From Gymnodinialimonas sp. 202GB13-11 (GTDB lineage Bacteria; Pseudomonadota; Alphaproteobacteria; Rhodobacterales; Rhodobacteraceae): a stretch of DNA of 64,000 bases. The stretch lies in contig NZ_JBFRBH010000001.1 in the NCBI RefSeq assembly GCF_040932485.1, forward strand, positions 2,964,212 through 3,028,211, read 5' to 3'. Below, in pieces: positions 33,806 through 42,955 of this stretch (positions are counted from its first letter, which is position 1; every line of letters begins with the position of its first letter). A model generated the notes under the pieces. It had not been told where the DNA came from. It did not search any database and saw only the letters and a program-made list of their open reading frames with translations. Position numbers and translations under genes: made by a program.

Positions 33806-34378
33806 ATGGTGGTACTGAACAAGATTTACACGCGCACGGGCGATGCCGGTGAAACAGCATTGGGCGATGGCAGCCGTGTGGCGAAGCATTCCGCGCGGGT
33901 CACGGCCTACGGCACCGTTGATGAGCTGAACGCGACGCTTGGCGTGGCCAAGTTGCATGCAGACGGGCAAATGGCCGAACGTCTGGCGATGATCCAGAAC
34001 GATCTTTTCGATCTGGGCGCAGACCTTTGCACACCGAACATGGAAATGGACGGCGAACGCGAATACCCGCCACTGCGTATCGCAGACGCGCAGGTCGACC
34101 GGCTTGAGGCGGAAATTGACGAGATGAACGGCGCGCTGGAGCCTTTGCGTTCTTTCATTCTGCCCGGTGGATCAGCGCTTGCCGCGCATCTGCACATCTG
34201 CCGAACGGTCGCCCGTCGGGCAGAGCGTTTGAGTGTTGAACTTGGCGGAGTGGAATCGATCAATCCGGCGGGCGTGAAATACCTCAACCGCCTGTCCGAC
34301 TGGTTCTTCGTTGCCGGGCGCATTGCCAACAACAACGGCAAGGATGACGTTTTATGGGTCCCCGGAGCGAACCGCTGA
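33806..34378 (+). CDS. Cob(I)alamin adenosyltransferase, PduO type
   Basis: This 190-aa enzyme transfers adenosyl from ATP to cob(I)alamin, making adenosylcobalamin. The N-terminal ATP-binding segment is IYTRTGDAGETALGDGSRV. The conserved helices include YGTVDELNATLG, FILPGGSALAAHLHICR and RRAERL, and LNRLSDWFFVAGR near the end. Length and helices fit the PduO family. A product use here would be methylmalonyl- or ethylmalonyl-CoA mutase. The 3' end overlaps the first copy of a 47-bp tandem repeat. Confidence 0.93.
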   Translation: MVVLNKIYTRTGDAGETALGDGSRVAKHSARVTAYGTVDELNATLGVAKLHADGQMAERLAMIQNDLFDLGADLCTPNMEMDGEREYPPLRIADAQVDRLEAEIDEMNGALEPLRSFILPGGSALAAHLHICRTVARRAERLSVELGGVESINPAGVKYLNRLSDWFFVAGRIANNNGKDDVLWVPGANR

Positions 34379-34482
34379 AGGCGGCGAAATCACTGATTTC
34401 GGCGGAGGGGAGAGCGAACCGCTGAAAGCGGCGAAGTAACCGATCGCGGCGGAGTGGAGAGCGGGCCGCTGATGACGGCGTT
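34365..34482. repeat. 47-bp tandem repeat, two full copies and a partial third
   Basis: Units begin at 34365, 34412 and 34459 with an exact 47-bp period. The first starts inside the last codons of the cobalamin adenosyltransferase gene. Each unit contains GAGCGAACCGCTGAA, or GAGCGGGCCGCTGAT in the partial third, and the first two end with a GGCGGAG block. The first two differ at a few bases. The repeat covers most of the gap to the convergent gene at 34492. Confidence 0.8.
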
Positions 34483-34491
34483 GTGCTCCCG

Positions 34492-35364
34492 TTAGAACTT
34501 CCCGTCTTTGTACGAGGAATAGCGGGTGGATAGGATCGTCGCTTCGCGCCACTCCATCAGGTTCGAGAGGTACTGCAACCACTCCTCATCTTTGGCGTGC
34601 ACAGCATAGCGTTCCAATAAATCGCCGACCGTCTTCGACTCCAATGTCGCCAGCAACAGGTCCCGGTCGGATCGGGGCATCCCGCGGTAAAACAGATGAA
34701 TGTCTTTGCCCCGGTGCATGGTGTTCGCCTCTTTCGTGGCAAAGCCACGCGCTAGAGCGGTCCACAAACGCAAGTGTTTTCGCTGCGGCCCTGATTGGTA
34801 ACTTTCCAGAAAGCCGGGAAACCTATCGGTGAAAATCGTGAGGTAAGTGAGCGCCGTATCCACGAAACGAGAACCGGACGCGACGGCGTAATGTGCAACG
34901 TCCAACAAATAATCGTCGATCTGTGCACGCTGCTCCTGCGGCAGGTGGGAAAGCACATTGGTGGCCAACAGATCGGGCAGAAGGTAATCGGCATCGAAGT
35001 AAGACATGCTGCGCCGCGCGTTGTTCGGGTCGTCTGAAGGGCGCGCGACTGTCTTTCCAAATAGCGCGATCACGTGGGTCAGAATGACACGTGCCTCATT
35101 GCGCGTCTCGTCGTTTGCCTCGACCAGAACCGCGCCCACACCTCCGAAATACTGGCTGATGACACGCTCGGTCAGGTTCGGCGGTGACACGCGACGAAGC
35201 TGTTGGAGCGCGTCCGCGTTAATGCAATTGTCGCAATTGCAGGCCAGATAGATGGTGCCAAGTGGGGCAGTCGGAAGGTCAGCGACAAGCGCGGTCGACT
35301 GGGCCCGGATCCGGTCGACCAAGCCCCTTAATTCTCCTTTCGTGTACCCTGTTTTGACGGCCAT
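34492..35364 (-). CDS. Unknown protein with N-terminal CxCxxC motif
   Basis: This 290-aa protein has no signal peptide. A CNCDNC motif (Cys42, Cys44, Cys47) lies after a short helix and strand, and could bind a metal or be redox-active. The rest is helix-rich, with YFDADYLLPDLLATNVLSHL near 123-142. The family is not recognised. It is convergent with the cobalamin adenosyltransferase gene and divergent from the hemolysin III-like gene. Confidence 0.7.
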   Translation of the reverse strand: MAVKTGYTKGELRGLVDRIRAQSTALVADLPTAPLGTIYLACNCDNCINADALQQLRRVSPPNLTERVISQYFGGVGAVLVEANDETRNEARVILTHVIALFGKTVARPSDDPNNARRSMSYFDADYLLPDLLATNVLSHLPQEQRAQIDDYLLDVAHYAVASGSRFVDTALTYLTIFTDRFPGFLESYQSGPQRKHLRLWTALARGFATKEANTMHRGKDIHLFYRGMPRSDRDLLLATLESKTVGDLLERYAVHAKDEEWLQYLSNLMEWREATILSTRYSSYKDGKF

Positions 35365-35435
35365 GACGCAACGACACCAAATTGTTTACCAATCTTTACA
35401 TGGTTGTTAACCGATCTTGGTCTACAGTTAATCTC

Positions 35436-36086
35436 ATGTCGCACGTCAAACCGAACCGCGAGTACAGCAGGGCCGAATATATATCGGACGCTATCGTGCA
35501 CGGTATTGGGATTGGCGGCACACTGATTGCCGGGCCCGTTCTCGTGACCCTCGTCGCCGTATGGATCGGCGACGCAGGCAGTGTCACCGCCGCCGTGATC
35601 TACGCCGTGACGATGCTGGCAATGTGGATCTGCTCCGCCCTCTACAATCTGGTGCAGCGGGAAGACCTGGTGCCGCGCCTGCGTCGGTTGGATCAATCGG
35701 CCATATCGTTGAAGATCGCGGGGACCTACACGCCGTTCATTGCATTGGCGTCAGGCTCACTTGGATTTCTCGCCGGCATTTGGGCTGTGGCTTTGGCGGG
35801 CGCGACCCTCATCTTGGTGTCGCGCCGTCAGTTTAGCGTTTTGACCATCCTTCTCTACCTCGGCCTAGGATGGGCCGGCGCCGTGCTAGGCGGCCCGCTT
35901 GTCAGCACCCTGTCGCCGGTAGCCTTCTGGCTTTTGGTTGCGGGCGGGCTGACCTACTCCGCAGGTGTCGTGTTCAACGTCTGGGACAGCCTACCCTTTC
36001 ACAACACGATCTGGCACATCTTTGTGCTCGCGGGGACCGGCCTCTGCTACGCCGCCATCGCAGCCGAAGTCGCCTTCATAGCCTAA
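35436..36086 (+). CDS. Hemolysin III / PAQR-family membrane protein
   Basis: This 216-aa protein has seven hydrophobic segments and the conserved polar positions of the HlyIII/YqfA family: SDAIVHGIGIGG in the first, SALYNLVQREDLV after the third, and HNTIWHIFVLAGTG in the last. The family includes bacterial hemolysin III and eukaryotic adiponectin receptors, many with a metal site formed by His. The start at 35436 (MSHVKPNREYS) is used; an upstream ATG at 35382 would lie in a low-complexity AT-rich gap. Confidence 0.88.
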   Translation: MSHVKPNREYSRAEYISDAIVHGIGIGGTLIAGPVLVTLVAVWIGDAGSVTAAVIYAVTMLAMWICSALYNLVQREDLVPRLRRLDQSAISLKIAGTYTPFIALASGSLGFLAGIWAVALAGATLILVSRRQFSVLTILLYLGLGWAGAVLGGPLVSTLSPVAFWLLVAGGLTYSAGVVFNVWDSLPFHNTIWHIFVLAGTGLCYAAIAAEVAFIA

Positions 36087-36273
36087 AAATCGCCGCGACA
36101 GATTCGCCTTTGATCGGCGTCTTGCGCCGTCATTCACGTTGACGCTCGCGTAACGCGGCGTCGGAACGCAGCCTCGTGTCGATTTTGGCCTATTTTCCCG
36201 CGCCGCTTGGGTCTATCTCTCCCAGCAAGATTATTGCTTGGGTCCGCCCCGGCTTGTGACAGAGGAGAACGCC

Positions 36274-37035
36274 ATGAAGGTCCTGGTGCCTGTAAAGCGC
36301 GTGATCGACTACAACGTGAAGGTTCGCGTGAAAGCGGACGGTTCGGGCGTCGATCTTGCCAACGTGAAAATGTCGATGAACCCCTTTGACGAAATCGCCG
36401 TCGAAGAGGCCATCCGCCTGAAAGAAGCCGGAAAAGCCGACGAAGTCGTCGCGGTTTCCATCGGCGTGAAGCAAAGCCAGGAAACCCTGCGCACCGCTTT
36501 GGCCATGGGCGCTGATCGCGCGATCCTTGTGGTCGCTGCTGACGATGTGCACACCGACATCGAGCCGCTGGCCGTCGCCAAGATCCTTAAGGCTGTCATC
36601 GATGAAGAGCAGCCCGGCCTCGTTCTGGCGGGCAAGCAAGCCATCGACAATGACATGAACGCCACTGGCCAGATGCTGTCTGCGCTTCTGGGCTGGTCGC
36701 AAGGTACCTTTGCCTCCGAAGTTGATATCGACGGCGACACCGCAAAGGTGACGCGCGAGGTCGATGGAGGTCTGCAGACCATCGAAGTGAAGATGCCCGC
36801 CATCATCACCGTCGACCTGCGCCTGAACGAGCCGCGCTATGCCTCGCTGCCGAACATCATGAAGGCCAAGAAAAAGCCGCTGGATGAGAAAACGGCCACC
36901 GATTACGGCGTCGACGTCACTCCGCGCCTTGCGGTCGTCTCCACGACGGAGCCTGAGGCCCGCGCCGCTGGCGTCAAGGTTGGTTCGGTCGACGAACTTC
37001 TCACGAAACTCAAAGACGAAGCGGGGGTCATCTGA
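36274..37035 (+). CDS. etfB: Electron transfer flavoprotein subunit beta
   Basis: This 253-aa subunit binds AMP and, with EtfA, carries electrons from acyl-CoA and other dehydrogenases to the quinone pool via ETF-QO. The family start [18 protein letters not shown] and [16 protein letters not shown] are present. The start at 36274 follows AGAGGAG by 7 nt. It shares TGATG with etfA (1-base overlap). The methylsuccinyl-CoA dehydrogenase in this window could use this ETF. Confidence 0.97.
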   Translation: MKVLVPVKRVIDYNVKVRVKADGSGVDLANVKMSMNPFDEIAVEEAIRLKEAGKADEVVAVSIGVKQSQETLRTALAMGADRAILVVAADDVHTDIEPLAVAKILKAVIDEEQPGLVLAGKQAIDNDMNATGQMLSALLGWSQGTFASEVDIDGDTAKVTREVDGGLQTIEVKMPAIITVDLRLNEPRYASLPNIMKAKKKPLDEKTATDYGVDVTPRLAVVSTTEPEARAAGVKVGSVDELLTKLKDEAGVI

Positions 37036-37961
37036 TGGCTGTTCTTCTCCTTGCCGAAGTGAATTCGGGCGAACTGGCGATGGACGCCACCGCCAAGGCT
37101 GTCACGGCCGCCAAGATGTTGGGCGATGTGACCGTGCTGTGTGCCGGAGCCTCCGCGAAGGCGGCTGCTGACGAAGCGGCCACCATCGACGGCGTCGCCA
37201 AGGTGCTGTGCGCCGAAGACGACACGCTTGGCCACCGTTTGGCCGAACCCACCGCAGCGCTGATCGTTGCGCTGGCTGGCGATTACGACCACATCGTTGC
37301 CCCCGCCACGACCGACGCCAAGAACGTCATGCCGCGTGTGGCCGCGCTGCTGGACGTCATGGTGATCTCGGACGCCTCCGCCGTTGTGGATGCCGACACG
37401 TTCGAACGCCCGATCTACGCGGGCAACGCGATCCAGACCGTGAAGTCCTCGGACGCCAAGAAAGTCGTAACCTTCCGCACCTCCACCTTCGACGCCGCCC
37501 CCACCGGTGGGTCCGCAGCGGTCGAGATGATCGACGCAGCCGGCAATCCCGGCCTCTCGAGCTGGATTGAGGACAAGGTTGCGGCGTCGGATCGCCCGGA
37601 ACTGACCTCCGCCGGTATCGTTGTCTCCGGCGGTCGTGGCGTCGGCTCGGAAGAGCAGTTCGCCCTGATCGAAGGCCTCGCCGATAAGCTTGGTGCCGCT
37701 GTTGGCGCCTCCCGCGCTGCGGTCGACTCGGGCTATGCTCCGAACGATTGGCAGGTGGGCCAGACCGGTAAGGTTGTGGCACCTGAACTGTACGTCGCAG
37801 TGGGCATTTCGGGGGCCATTCAGCACCTTGCAGGTATGAAGGACTCCAAGGTGATCGTCGCGATCAACAAGGACGAAGAGGCCCCGATTTTCCAGGTTGC
37901 CGATTATGGTCTGGTTGCGGACCTCTTCGATGCTGTGCCGGAGCTGACGGGCAAGCTCTGA
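37035..37961 (+). CDS. etfA: Electron transfer flavoprotein subunit alpha
   Basis: This 308-aa subunit holds the FAD. The C-terminal FAD domain shows [45 protein letters not shown] and [10 protein letters not shown]. It starts within the etfB stop codon, so the two are coupled. A terminator follows. ETF receives electrons from beta-oxidation and ethylmalonyl-pathway dehydrogenases. Confidence 0.97.
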   Translation: MAVLLLAEVNSGELAMDATAKAVTAAKMLGDVTVLCAGASAKAAADEAATIDGVAKVLCAEDDTLGHRLAEPTAALIVALAGDYDHIVAPATTDAKNVMPRVAALLDVMVISDASAVVDADTFERPIYAGNAIQTVKSSDAKKVVTFRTSTFDAAPTGGSAAVEMIDAAGNPGLSSWIEDKVAASDRPELTSAGIVVSGGRGVGSEEQFALIEGLADKLGAAVGASRAAVDSGYAPNDWQVGQTGKVVAPELYVAVGISGAIQHLAGMKDSKVIVAINKDEEAPIFQVADYGLVADLFDAVPELTGKL

Positions 37962-37981
37962 TCGCAAAGCCGTTCAATCAC

Positions 37982-38020
37982 AAAAGGCCCCGCCCGGATC
38001 GCCGGTGCGGGGCTTTTTTT
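37982..38020 (+). terminator. Intrinsic terminator after etfBA
   Basis: GCCCCGC (37987-37993) pairs with GCGGGGC (38007-38013), extended by one G-U pair, with a 13-nt loop, followed by seven T (38014-38020). An A-run on the other arm (37982-37985) means it may also stop minus-strand transcripts, though the minus gene ends at 38029 and reads toward it. Confidence 0.85.
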
Positions 38021-38028
38021 AAGCTCAA

Positions 38029-38844
38029 TCAGAGCTTTCGTAACAATTCCTCGGTGGCCAACGCGTGCAATTTTGGGCCGGGCAAAAGGCGCGCGGCGGC
38101 TTCCTCCTTCGGGCCGAAGAACTTTCCCTGCAGGTCATCAGGCGCTTGGACCGCATCGGGCGTAACAACCGTCAGGCTGTTGGCATAGCGCGCGACGCTG
38201 TCCAGCATTTTGGGTGACACAAAAAGCGGGTCCGTCGACATATCGCCACTCTCTTCAGCATCTGGGGATCGGTTGGACAGCCATAGTAGGTGCACAGGGG
38301 CCGATACCTGACCCAGAAACCGGATCATGCGCGCGGTCCACGCAGCCTCAAGTTCGTTGCGAACGATCTCAAACCGGTCTGGTGACAATTCGTGAAGCTG
38401 GGTCAGCATGTGGCGGGTAAAGTTGAACTCGGTGAAATCCACCTGCGGATAGATCGTGCGCAACATGGTGCTGGCCTTCAAAAACCGGTCATTGCGGCGC
38501 GGATGCACTGTGTAAAACCGGTTCGACATGTTGTGCGCCGAGATGATTTGCAGGATCACGGCCTCCGCATCATCCAACGCTCCAAGAATGGCATGGTCTG
38601 TCATCAGGACATCCAAGCCCGCATTCATCACCCCAAGGTTGATGACAGGCTGATCGCTGTGTTCGTTCAACTGCGCCGGGAAGGGCGCATCTATGAACCG
38701 CCCAAAAGTTTCCGACCCGCCAATACAGACAATCGACGGCTGCCGATCCGTTGCCAGTGGCCCACGAAATCGCAGGGCCGAGCCCGGCAGGACCACAGGA
38801 TTATAGTCGAGGGGCATACGCCCTCGTTGTTCAATGCTCATCAA
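38029..38844 (-). CDS. DUF6473 family protein
   Basis: This 271-aa protein matches the DUF6473 layout found in Rhodobacterales: [20 protein letters not shown] at the start, [56 protein letters not shown] and [20 protein letters not shown]. The GGSET near residue 43 recalls the nucleophile block of SGNH hydrolases, but activity is not known. No signal peptide. It faces the hydroxybutyryl-CoA dehydrogenase gene across a 203-bp gap. Confidence 0.8.
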   Translation of the reverse strand: MMSIEQRGRMPLDYNPVVLPGSALRFRGPLATDRQPSIVCIGGSETFGRFIDAPFPAQLNEHSDQPVINLGVMNAGLDVLMTDHAILGALDDAEAVILQIISAHNMSNRFYTVHPRRNDRFLKASTMLRTIYPQVDFTEFNFTRHMLTQLHELSPDRFEIVRNELEAAWTARMIRFLGQVSAPVHLLWLSNRSPDAEESGDMSTDPLFVSPKMLDSVARYANSLTVVTPDAVQAPDDLQGKFFGPKEEAAARLLPGPKLHALATEELLRKL

Positions 38845-39047
38845 TCTCGCTCCGACTCATAGGAGACTCACCCAGAGATAGATTTGACCGACAATCGTTG
38901 ACATTTCTCTAAATGATTGTTTTGCCTATAATTTTACGACATTCTGACAAAACTGGCGCGCCAATATGCGCGGCCTTGATGGCTTGTCCTTACCTGCCCT
39001 GCGCGCATAGTCTGCGCCCAACACACGGGAACACAAAGGGGCCGGGT

Positions 39048-39923
39048 ATGGGCATCCAAAGCATCGGAATTGTCGGCGCCGGCCAAATGGGCAACGGGAT
39101 CGCGCATGTTTGTGCGCTGGCCGGCTACGACGTCATCATGTCTGATGTCAGTCAGGATGCATTGAACGCGGCCACGGCACTGATCGACAAGAACCTTGAG
39201 CGTCAGGTCAGTCGGGAAAAGATCGCGGCGGCCGAGAAAGACGCCGCAATGGGCCGCATCCGGACGACGCTTCAACTGTCGGACGTGGGGCCAACGGACC
39301 TGATCATCGAGGCCGCGACTGAGCGAGAAACTGTCAAACAGGCGATATTCGAAGATCTTCTGCCGCATCTGAAACCGAACACGATCCTGACGTCGAACAC
39401 CTCTTCCATCTCAATCACGCGGCTGGCCAGCCGCACAGATCGGCCAGAGAAGTTCATGGGATTTCATTTCATGAACCCCGTGCCAGTGATGCAGTTAGTC
39501 GAATTGATCCGCGGCATTGCAACGGACGAGGATACCTTCAAGGCGTGTAAATCCGTGGTCGACGCACTCGGCAAGACCGCGGCCACAGCAGAGGATTTCC
39601 CAGCCTTCATCGTGAACCGCATCCTGATGCCGATGATCAATGAGGCGGTCTACACTCTGTATGAGGGGGTCGGCAACGTGACCTCCATCGACATGGCAAT
39701 GAAGCTGGGCACGAACCATCCGATGGGTCCGCTGGAACTGGCCGATTTTATTGGATTGGACACATGCCTCGCGATCATGAATGTCTTGCATGACGGTTTG
39801 GCCGACACGAAATATCGGCCCTGCCCGCTTCTGACGAAATATGTGGAAGCTGGCTGGTTGGGCCGGAAGACGGAACGTGGGTTCTACGATTATCGCGGCG
39901 AAACCCCGGTTCCGACACGGTGA
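39048..39923 (+). CDS. 3-hydroxybutyryl-CoA dehydrogenase
   Basis: This 291-aa NAD(P)-dependent enzyme oxidises 3-hydroxyacyl-CoA, or reduces acetoacetyl-CoA, in beta-oxidation or polyhydroxybutyrate and ethylmalonyl-CoA metabolism. The Rossmann motif GAGQMGNGIAH is at residues 10-20. The catalytic segment is FHFMNPVPVMQLVELIRG, and the C-terminal domain holds NRILMPMINEA and GTNHPMGPLELADFIGLD. The start at 39048 was chosen over upstream frames because it sits at the motif. It lies downstream of etfBA but is separated by a DUF6473 gene. Confidence 0.93.
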   Translation: MGIQSIGIVGAGQMGNGIAHVCALAGYDVIMSDVSQDALNAATALIDKNLERQVSREKIAAAEKDAAMGRIRTTLQLSDVGPTDLIIEAATERETVKQAIFEDLLPHLKPNTILTSNTSSISITRLASRTDRPEKFMGFHFMNPVPVMQLVELIRGIATDEDTFKACKSVVDALGKTAATAEDFPAFIVNRILMPMINEAVYTLYEGVGNVTSIDMAMKLGTNHPMGPLELADFIGLDTCLAIMNVLHDGLADTKYRPCPLLTKYVEAGWLGRKTERGFYDYRGETPVPTR

Positions 39924-39930
39924 TCAACGG

Positions 39931-40827
39931 CTACTGATCGGGGTTGTCCCGAAGCGACAAGGTCCGCTCACGTAACCAGGCCATGAACTCCCTCGGCTTG
40001 CCAATCCGGTCCTTCCACTCATCCGGCGTGATCGGGTTGCCGATGATCGGGGCCTGAGGTTTGTCGAAGCTGCGCACAACCTCATGGATCAGCAGGCCCT
40101 GACGGATCACCGGGCTGATGCGGTTCGCAATCTGGTATGCGCGGCTGTTCTGGCCGGTGAAGAAACACGGCACGATCGTCGCGCCCGAGGTGCGGATCAT
40201 CTTGGCTGTAAACACGTTCCACTCGCCCTCAATGGGTTGCCCCATCATCCGGTCCGACGCCGCAACGGCGCCTGAGGGGAACAGGGCAATCAGCCCATTC
40301 TCTTTCAGATGCGTCATGGCCTGCGCGCGCATATCCAGCATCTTCTGCTGCGCATCGGCTTCGTGCGGAAAGGGCACGGAGATCATGTAGCTCGACGCGG
40401 ATTCGTCGATGCCCGTGAGCAAAGCGCGCGTCAGGATGCGGTAGTCATTGCGGCGACGGCCGATCAGATCCGCCAGGATCATGCCATCAACCAGACCGTG
40501 CGGATGGTTGGCCACAAACACCACCGGGCCTTCCGCCGGAATGCGCGCAAGCTGGCTTTCGGGCGTCTGCAATTCAATGCCCATCACCTTCATCGTCGCG
40601 GGCCAGAACGCCTGGCCTTTGAACTCGCCCAGGCTCTCAAACTTGCGCACCCGGTTGATGATGGTGATTTTTCCAGTCATCCACTCGATCGCCTTGATCG
40701 TGAAGCGAACCAGCGGGTTGGGGAACGAATTTGCATAGGTGAGCGAACGGCGGTCATAGGTTCCGTCCGGCCCGGGGGTCCGGGTCGGCGCAGGTGCCGA
40801 AATGTTTCGGGAACCCAAATCCGTCAA
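39931..40827 (-). CDS. PlsC-type acyltransferase
   Basis: This 298-aa protein has an acyltransferase core: NHPHGLVDGMI (HxxxxD-like motif), then FPSGAVAASDRMM, FTAKMIRTSGATIVPCFFTG. Family members make phosphatidic acid or acylated ornithine lipids from acyl-ACP or acyl-CoA. The start is TTG at 40827 after GGAAGGGACA, chosen because conserved-looking sequence starts before the first ATG. Convergent with the hydroxybutyryl-CoA dehydrogenase gene, it lies 57 bp behind ptsH and may belong to that operon. Confidence 0.85.
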   Translation of the reverse strand: MTDLGSRNISAPAPTRTPGPDGTYDRRSLTYANSFPNPLVRFTIKAIEWMTGKITIINRVRKFESLGEFKGQAFWPATMKVMGIELQTPESQLARIPAEGPVVFVANHPHGLVDGMILADLIGRRRNDYRILTRALLTGIDESASSYMISVPFPHEADAQQKMLDMRAQAMTHLKENGLIALFPSGAVAASDRMMGQPIEGEWNVFTAKMIRTSGATIVPCFFTGQNSRAYQIANRISPVIRQGLLIHEVVRSFDKPQAPIIGNPITPDEWKDRIGKPREFMAWLRERTLSLRDNPDQ

Positions 40828-40884
40828 CTGCTCTTGTCCCTTCCAAACTGCCCGATCAACCCGCGCGGCAGAGCGCCGATATGA

Positions 40885-41169
40885 TCAGCTGTCTTCGCCG
40901 AACCGGTCGGCGACCAGAGCTTCCAAAGCGTCTGCCAAGGCGTCTGCCTCGGCCCCAATGGTTTCGACTTCAATAAAGGTTCCCTTGGATGCTGCCAACA
41001 TTAAAAGGCCCATAATGCTGTCCCCGGCGGCGCTCAGCCCATCCTTGCGGACCTCGGCAGAGGCGTTGTGATCTTCTACAACTTCCACAAAACGCGCAGA
41101 TGCGCGGGCGTGCAGACCCTTGGTATTCACGATTTCCAGGGTGCGTGTGGTGGTGGCAGTGTCGTTCAT
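40885..41169 (-). CDS. ptsH: Phosphocarrier protein HPr
   Basis: This 94-aa protein accepts phosphate from enzyme I at His20 (GLHARASARF) and passes it to the EIIA protein. Ser51 in DSIMGLLML is the site modified by HprK. The rest fits the HPr fold. With EIIA, RapZ and HprK it forms a PTS with no sugar permease in this window, so it is probably regulatory. It is the last PTS gene of the operon led by chvI. Confidence 0.96.
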   Translation of the reverse strand: MNDTATTTRTLEIVNTKGLHARASARFVEVVEDHNASAEVRKDGLSAAGDSIMGLLMLAASKGTFIEVETIGAEADALADALEALVADRFGEDS

Positions 41170-41184
41170 GAAATCACATATTTC

Positions 41185-41577
41185 CTATTCAGGCGTGCCA
41201 TCGAAGCTGTTGATGTAACGCCGCCCTGCCTCCGCCGCTCGGCTGACGGCCTCCTCCACCGGCAACTGCCGCGATTTGGCCAGTTTAACCAGCATGGGCA
41301 AGTTCATTCCTGTCAGGATCTTGCGATTGGCCGGACGGCACGCGCGCAAAGACAGGTTCGAAGGACTGCCTCCATACATATCCGTCACCACAACCACACC
41401 GTCGCCCTGATCCACAGCGTCCGCTGCATCGCAGATTTCGCGGGTTCGCATGGTGCGATCATCTTCAGGACCGATGGAGATGGCGACCATTGCATGTTGT
41501 GCACCCACAACATGTTCTGTTGCGCGTTTCAGCTCTTTCGCTAGGCCACCATGGGCAACGATGACGACGCCAATCAC
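41185..41577 (-). CDS. PTS EIIA component, mannose family
   Basis: This 130-aa protein is an EIIA of the mannose family: MIGVVIVAHGGLAKELKR with phospho-accepting His9, DMYGGSPSNLSLR and GMNLPMLVKLAK. Without EIIB, C or D nearby it is likely a regulatory phospho-sensor in place of a sugar transporter. It overlaps the end of rapZ by 4 bp and precedes ptsH by 15 bp. In rhizobia the equivalent protein is called ManX or PtsM. Confidence 0.93.
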   Translation of the reverse strand: MIGVVIVAHGGLAKELKRATEHVVGAQHAMVAISIGPEDDRTMRTREICDAADAVDQGDGVVVVTDMYGGSPSNLSLRACRPANRKILTGMNLPMLVKLAKSRQLPVEEAVSRAAEAGRRYINSFDGTPE

Positions 41578-42479
41578 GGTTTGGCAGCCTCTTCCGGTTT
41601 GATCGCAGTACGGGCGCGATCGTTCTCAACATCTCGGTGCCGTATAGACACCTGCCAGCCCTGTTCCGCAAGCGCCTGTCCCGTAATCTCGGTCATCGCA
41701 ACAGACCGGTGCTTGCCGCCCGTGCAGCCAAACGCCACGGTCAGGTGGCTTTTCCCCTCCTCCTTGAAGGCTGGAAGGAGGAGTTCAAGCATTCCCAAAA
41801 CCTGCTCTCGAAACGATGCGAAACGCGCATCTTCCCCGATATAGGCACGCACCTCGTCGGAGCGCCCATCCTTAGGGCGCAAATGGGCATCCCAATGCGG
41901 ATTTCGCAGAAAGCGGCAATCAAACACCATGTCTGAGGCTTGCGGCACACCGCGCCGGTACGAGAAGGACGTCAACTGAACCGCCATCCGCACCCCATCA
42001 CCCGGGGCGAAAACATGTTCGATCCGGGCGCGCGTATCATGAACGCTCAAGGTGGTTGTATCGATCAGCACATCCGCCCTGTCCCGAAGCGGTGCAAGCA
42101 TTTGCCGTTCCAACGCAATCCCGTCCGCCGGATCCGCGTCCGGGGCAAGTGGGTGGCGCCGGCGGGTTTCCGAATAACGGCGCAAAAGCGTGCCAGGTTC
42201 GCAATCAAGGTATACGAGATCAATCGTGTATGCCGCATCCGCCCGCAGGCCATCATAGGCCTCCAATAGCTCGGACGCCCCGAAATCGCGGGTGCGCGGG
42301 TCAATCCCCAAAGCAAGAGGGCGGTCCGGCGGCGTGCCTTTCAGAAGGCGTGGAAGCAGGCGCAGCGGCAGATTGTCGATGGCCTCAAACCCTAAATCCT
42401 CCAACGCGTTGATCGCAGTACTGCGCCCGGCACCAGAGGGACCAGTAACGATGACAACATGGGCAGTCGGGCCGGGCAT
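41574..42479 (-). CDS. rapZ: RNase adapter protein RapZ (nucleotide-binding)
   Basis: This 301-aa protein belongs to the RapZ/YvcJ family: the N-terminal P-loop-like GPSGAGRS (13-20), DLGFEAIDNLPLRLLP, ALGIDPRTRDF, and a C-terminal FGCTGGKHRSVAMTE. In E. coli it directs RNase E to the sRNA GlmZ in amino-sugar control. The P-loop Lys is Arg here. It sits between hprK and the EIIA gene, as in many alphaproteobacteria. The RNA partner in this group is not known. Confidence 0.95.
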   Translation of the reverse strand: MPGPTAHVVIVTGPSGAGRSTAINALEDLGFEAIDNLPLRLLPRLLKGTPPDRPLALGIDPRTRDFGASELLEAYDGLRADAAYTIDLVYLDCEPGTLLRRYSETRRRHPLAPDADPADGIALERQMLAPLRDRADVLIDTTTLSVHDTRARIEHVFAPGDGVRMAVQLTSFSYRRGVPQASDMVFDCRFLRNPHWDAHLRPKDGRSDEVRAYIGEDARFASFREQVLGMLELLLPAFKEEGKSHLTVAFGCTGGKHRSVAMTEITGQALAEQGWQVSIRHRDVENDRARTAIKPEEAAKP

Positions 42480-42493
42480 TCGTGGCTTTCAGG

Positions 42494-42952
42494 TCAAGTG
42501 TCGCTGCGTCCGTGACGCAGGATTTGCAGGATCGCTGGAACAAGGGTGGGCCTGTGTTCGGTCCGGATCAACGGAACATTTTCGTCATCGACGGCGACGA
42601 ACCGTCGCGGAGGCAGGCGCTGAGACTCGTCCTCGCCAAGCACCACCACCAGCGACAGCGGGGCAGAAGGACAAAGTGTGGCGGTCTTCAAAAGCCCGAT
42701 ACCGCGCGCTTCTATGAGACACGGCGCGCTGTGTGGCGGCACAAGCGATCCGTCCCTCAGCCATACCCCATCATCTGAGATCAACGCGGCCCCATAGGCC
42801 ATAAGCCCAAGCGCAGTAGAGGATTTACCACTGCCCGAGGACCCCAAAAGCAGAACGCCGCGACCCTGAAGGGCAACGGCGCTTGCGTTGAAGTAACAGC
42901 CTTCCCCGTCGCGCGCAGCAATCCAAGGATCGAGCGGTTCGACTATATCCAC
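42494..42952 (-). CDS. hprK: HPr kinase/phosphorylase, short form
   Basis: This 152-aa protein contains only the C-terminal kinase domain, as is usual in alphaproteobacteria. The P-loop GSSGSGKS is at residues 37-44, ALISDDGVWLRDG follows, and EARGIGLLKTATL is the conserved HprK signature region. It phosphorylates HPr on Ser51. The start is GTG at 42952, only 3 bp after the chvG stop, so it is coupled to the sensor kinase. The link between envelope sensing and PTS state is notable. Confidence 0.92.
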   Translation of the reverse strand: MDIVEPLDPWIAARDGEGCYFNASAVALQGRGVLLLGSSGSGKSSTALGLMAYGAALISDDGVWLRDGSLVPPHSAPCLIEARGIGLLKTATLCPSAPLSLVVVLGEDESQRLPPRRFVAVDDENVPLIRTEHRPTLVPAILQILRHGRSDT

Positions 42953-42955
42953 GCC

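Noticed and set aside
36087-36273. Promoter of etfBA
   Set aside because: TTGACG near 36138 has no acceptable -10 at 16-18 bp, and other pairs are worse, so no promoter is claimed.
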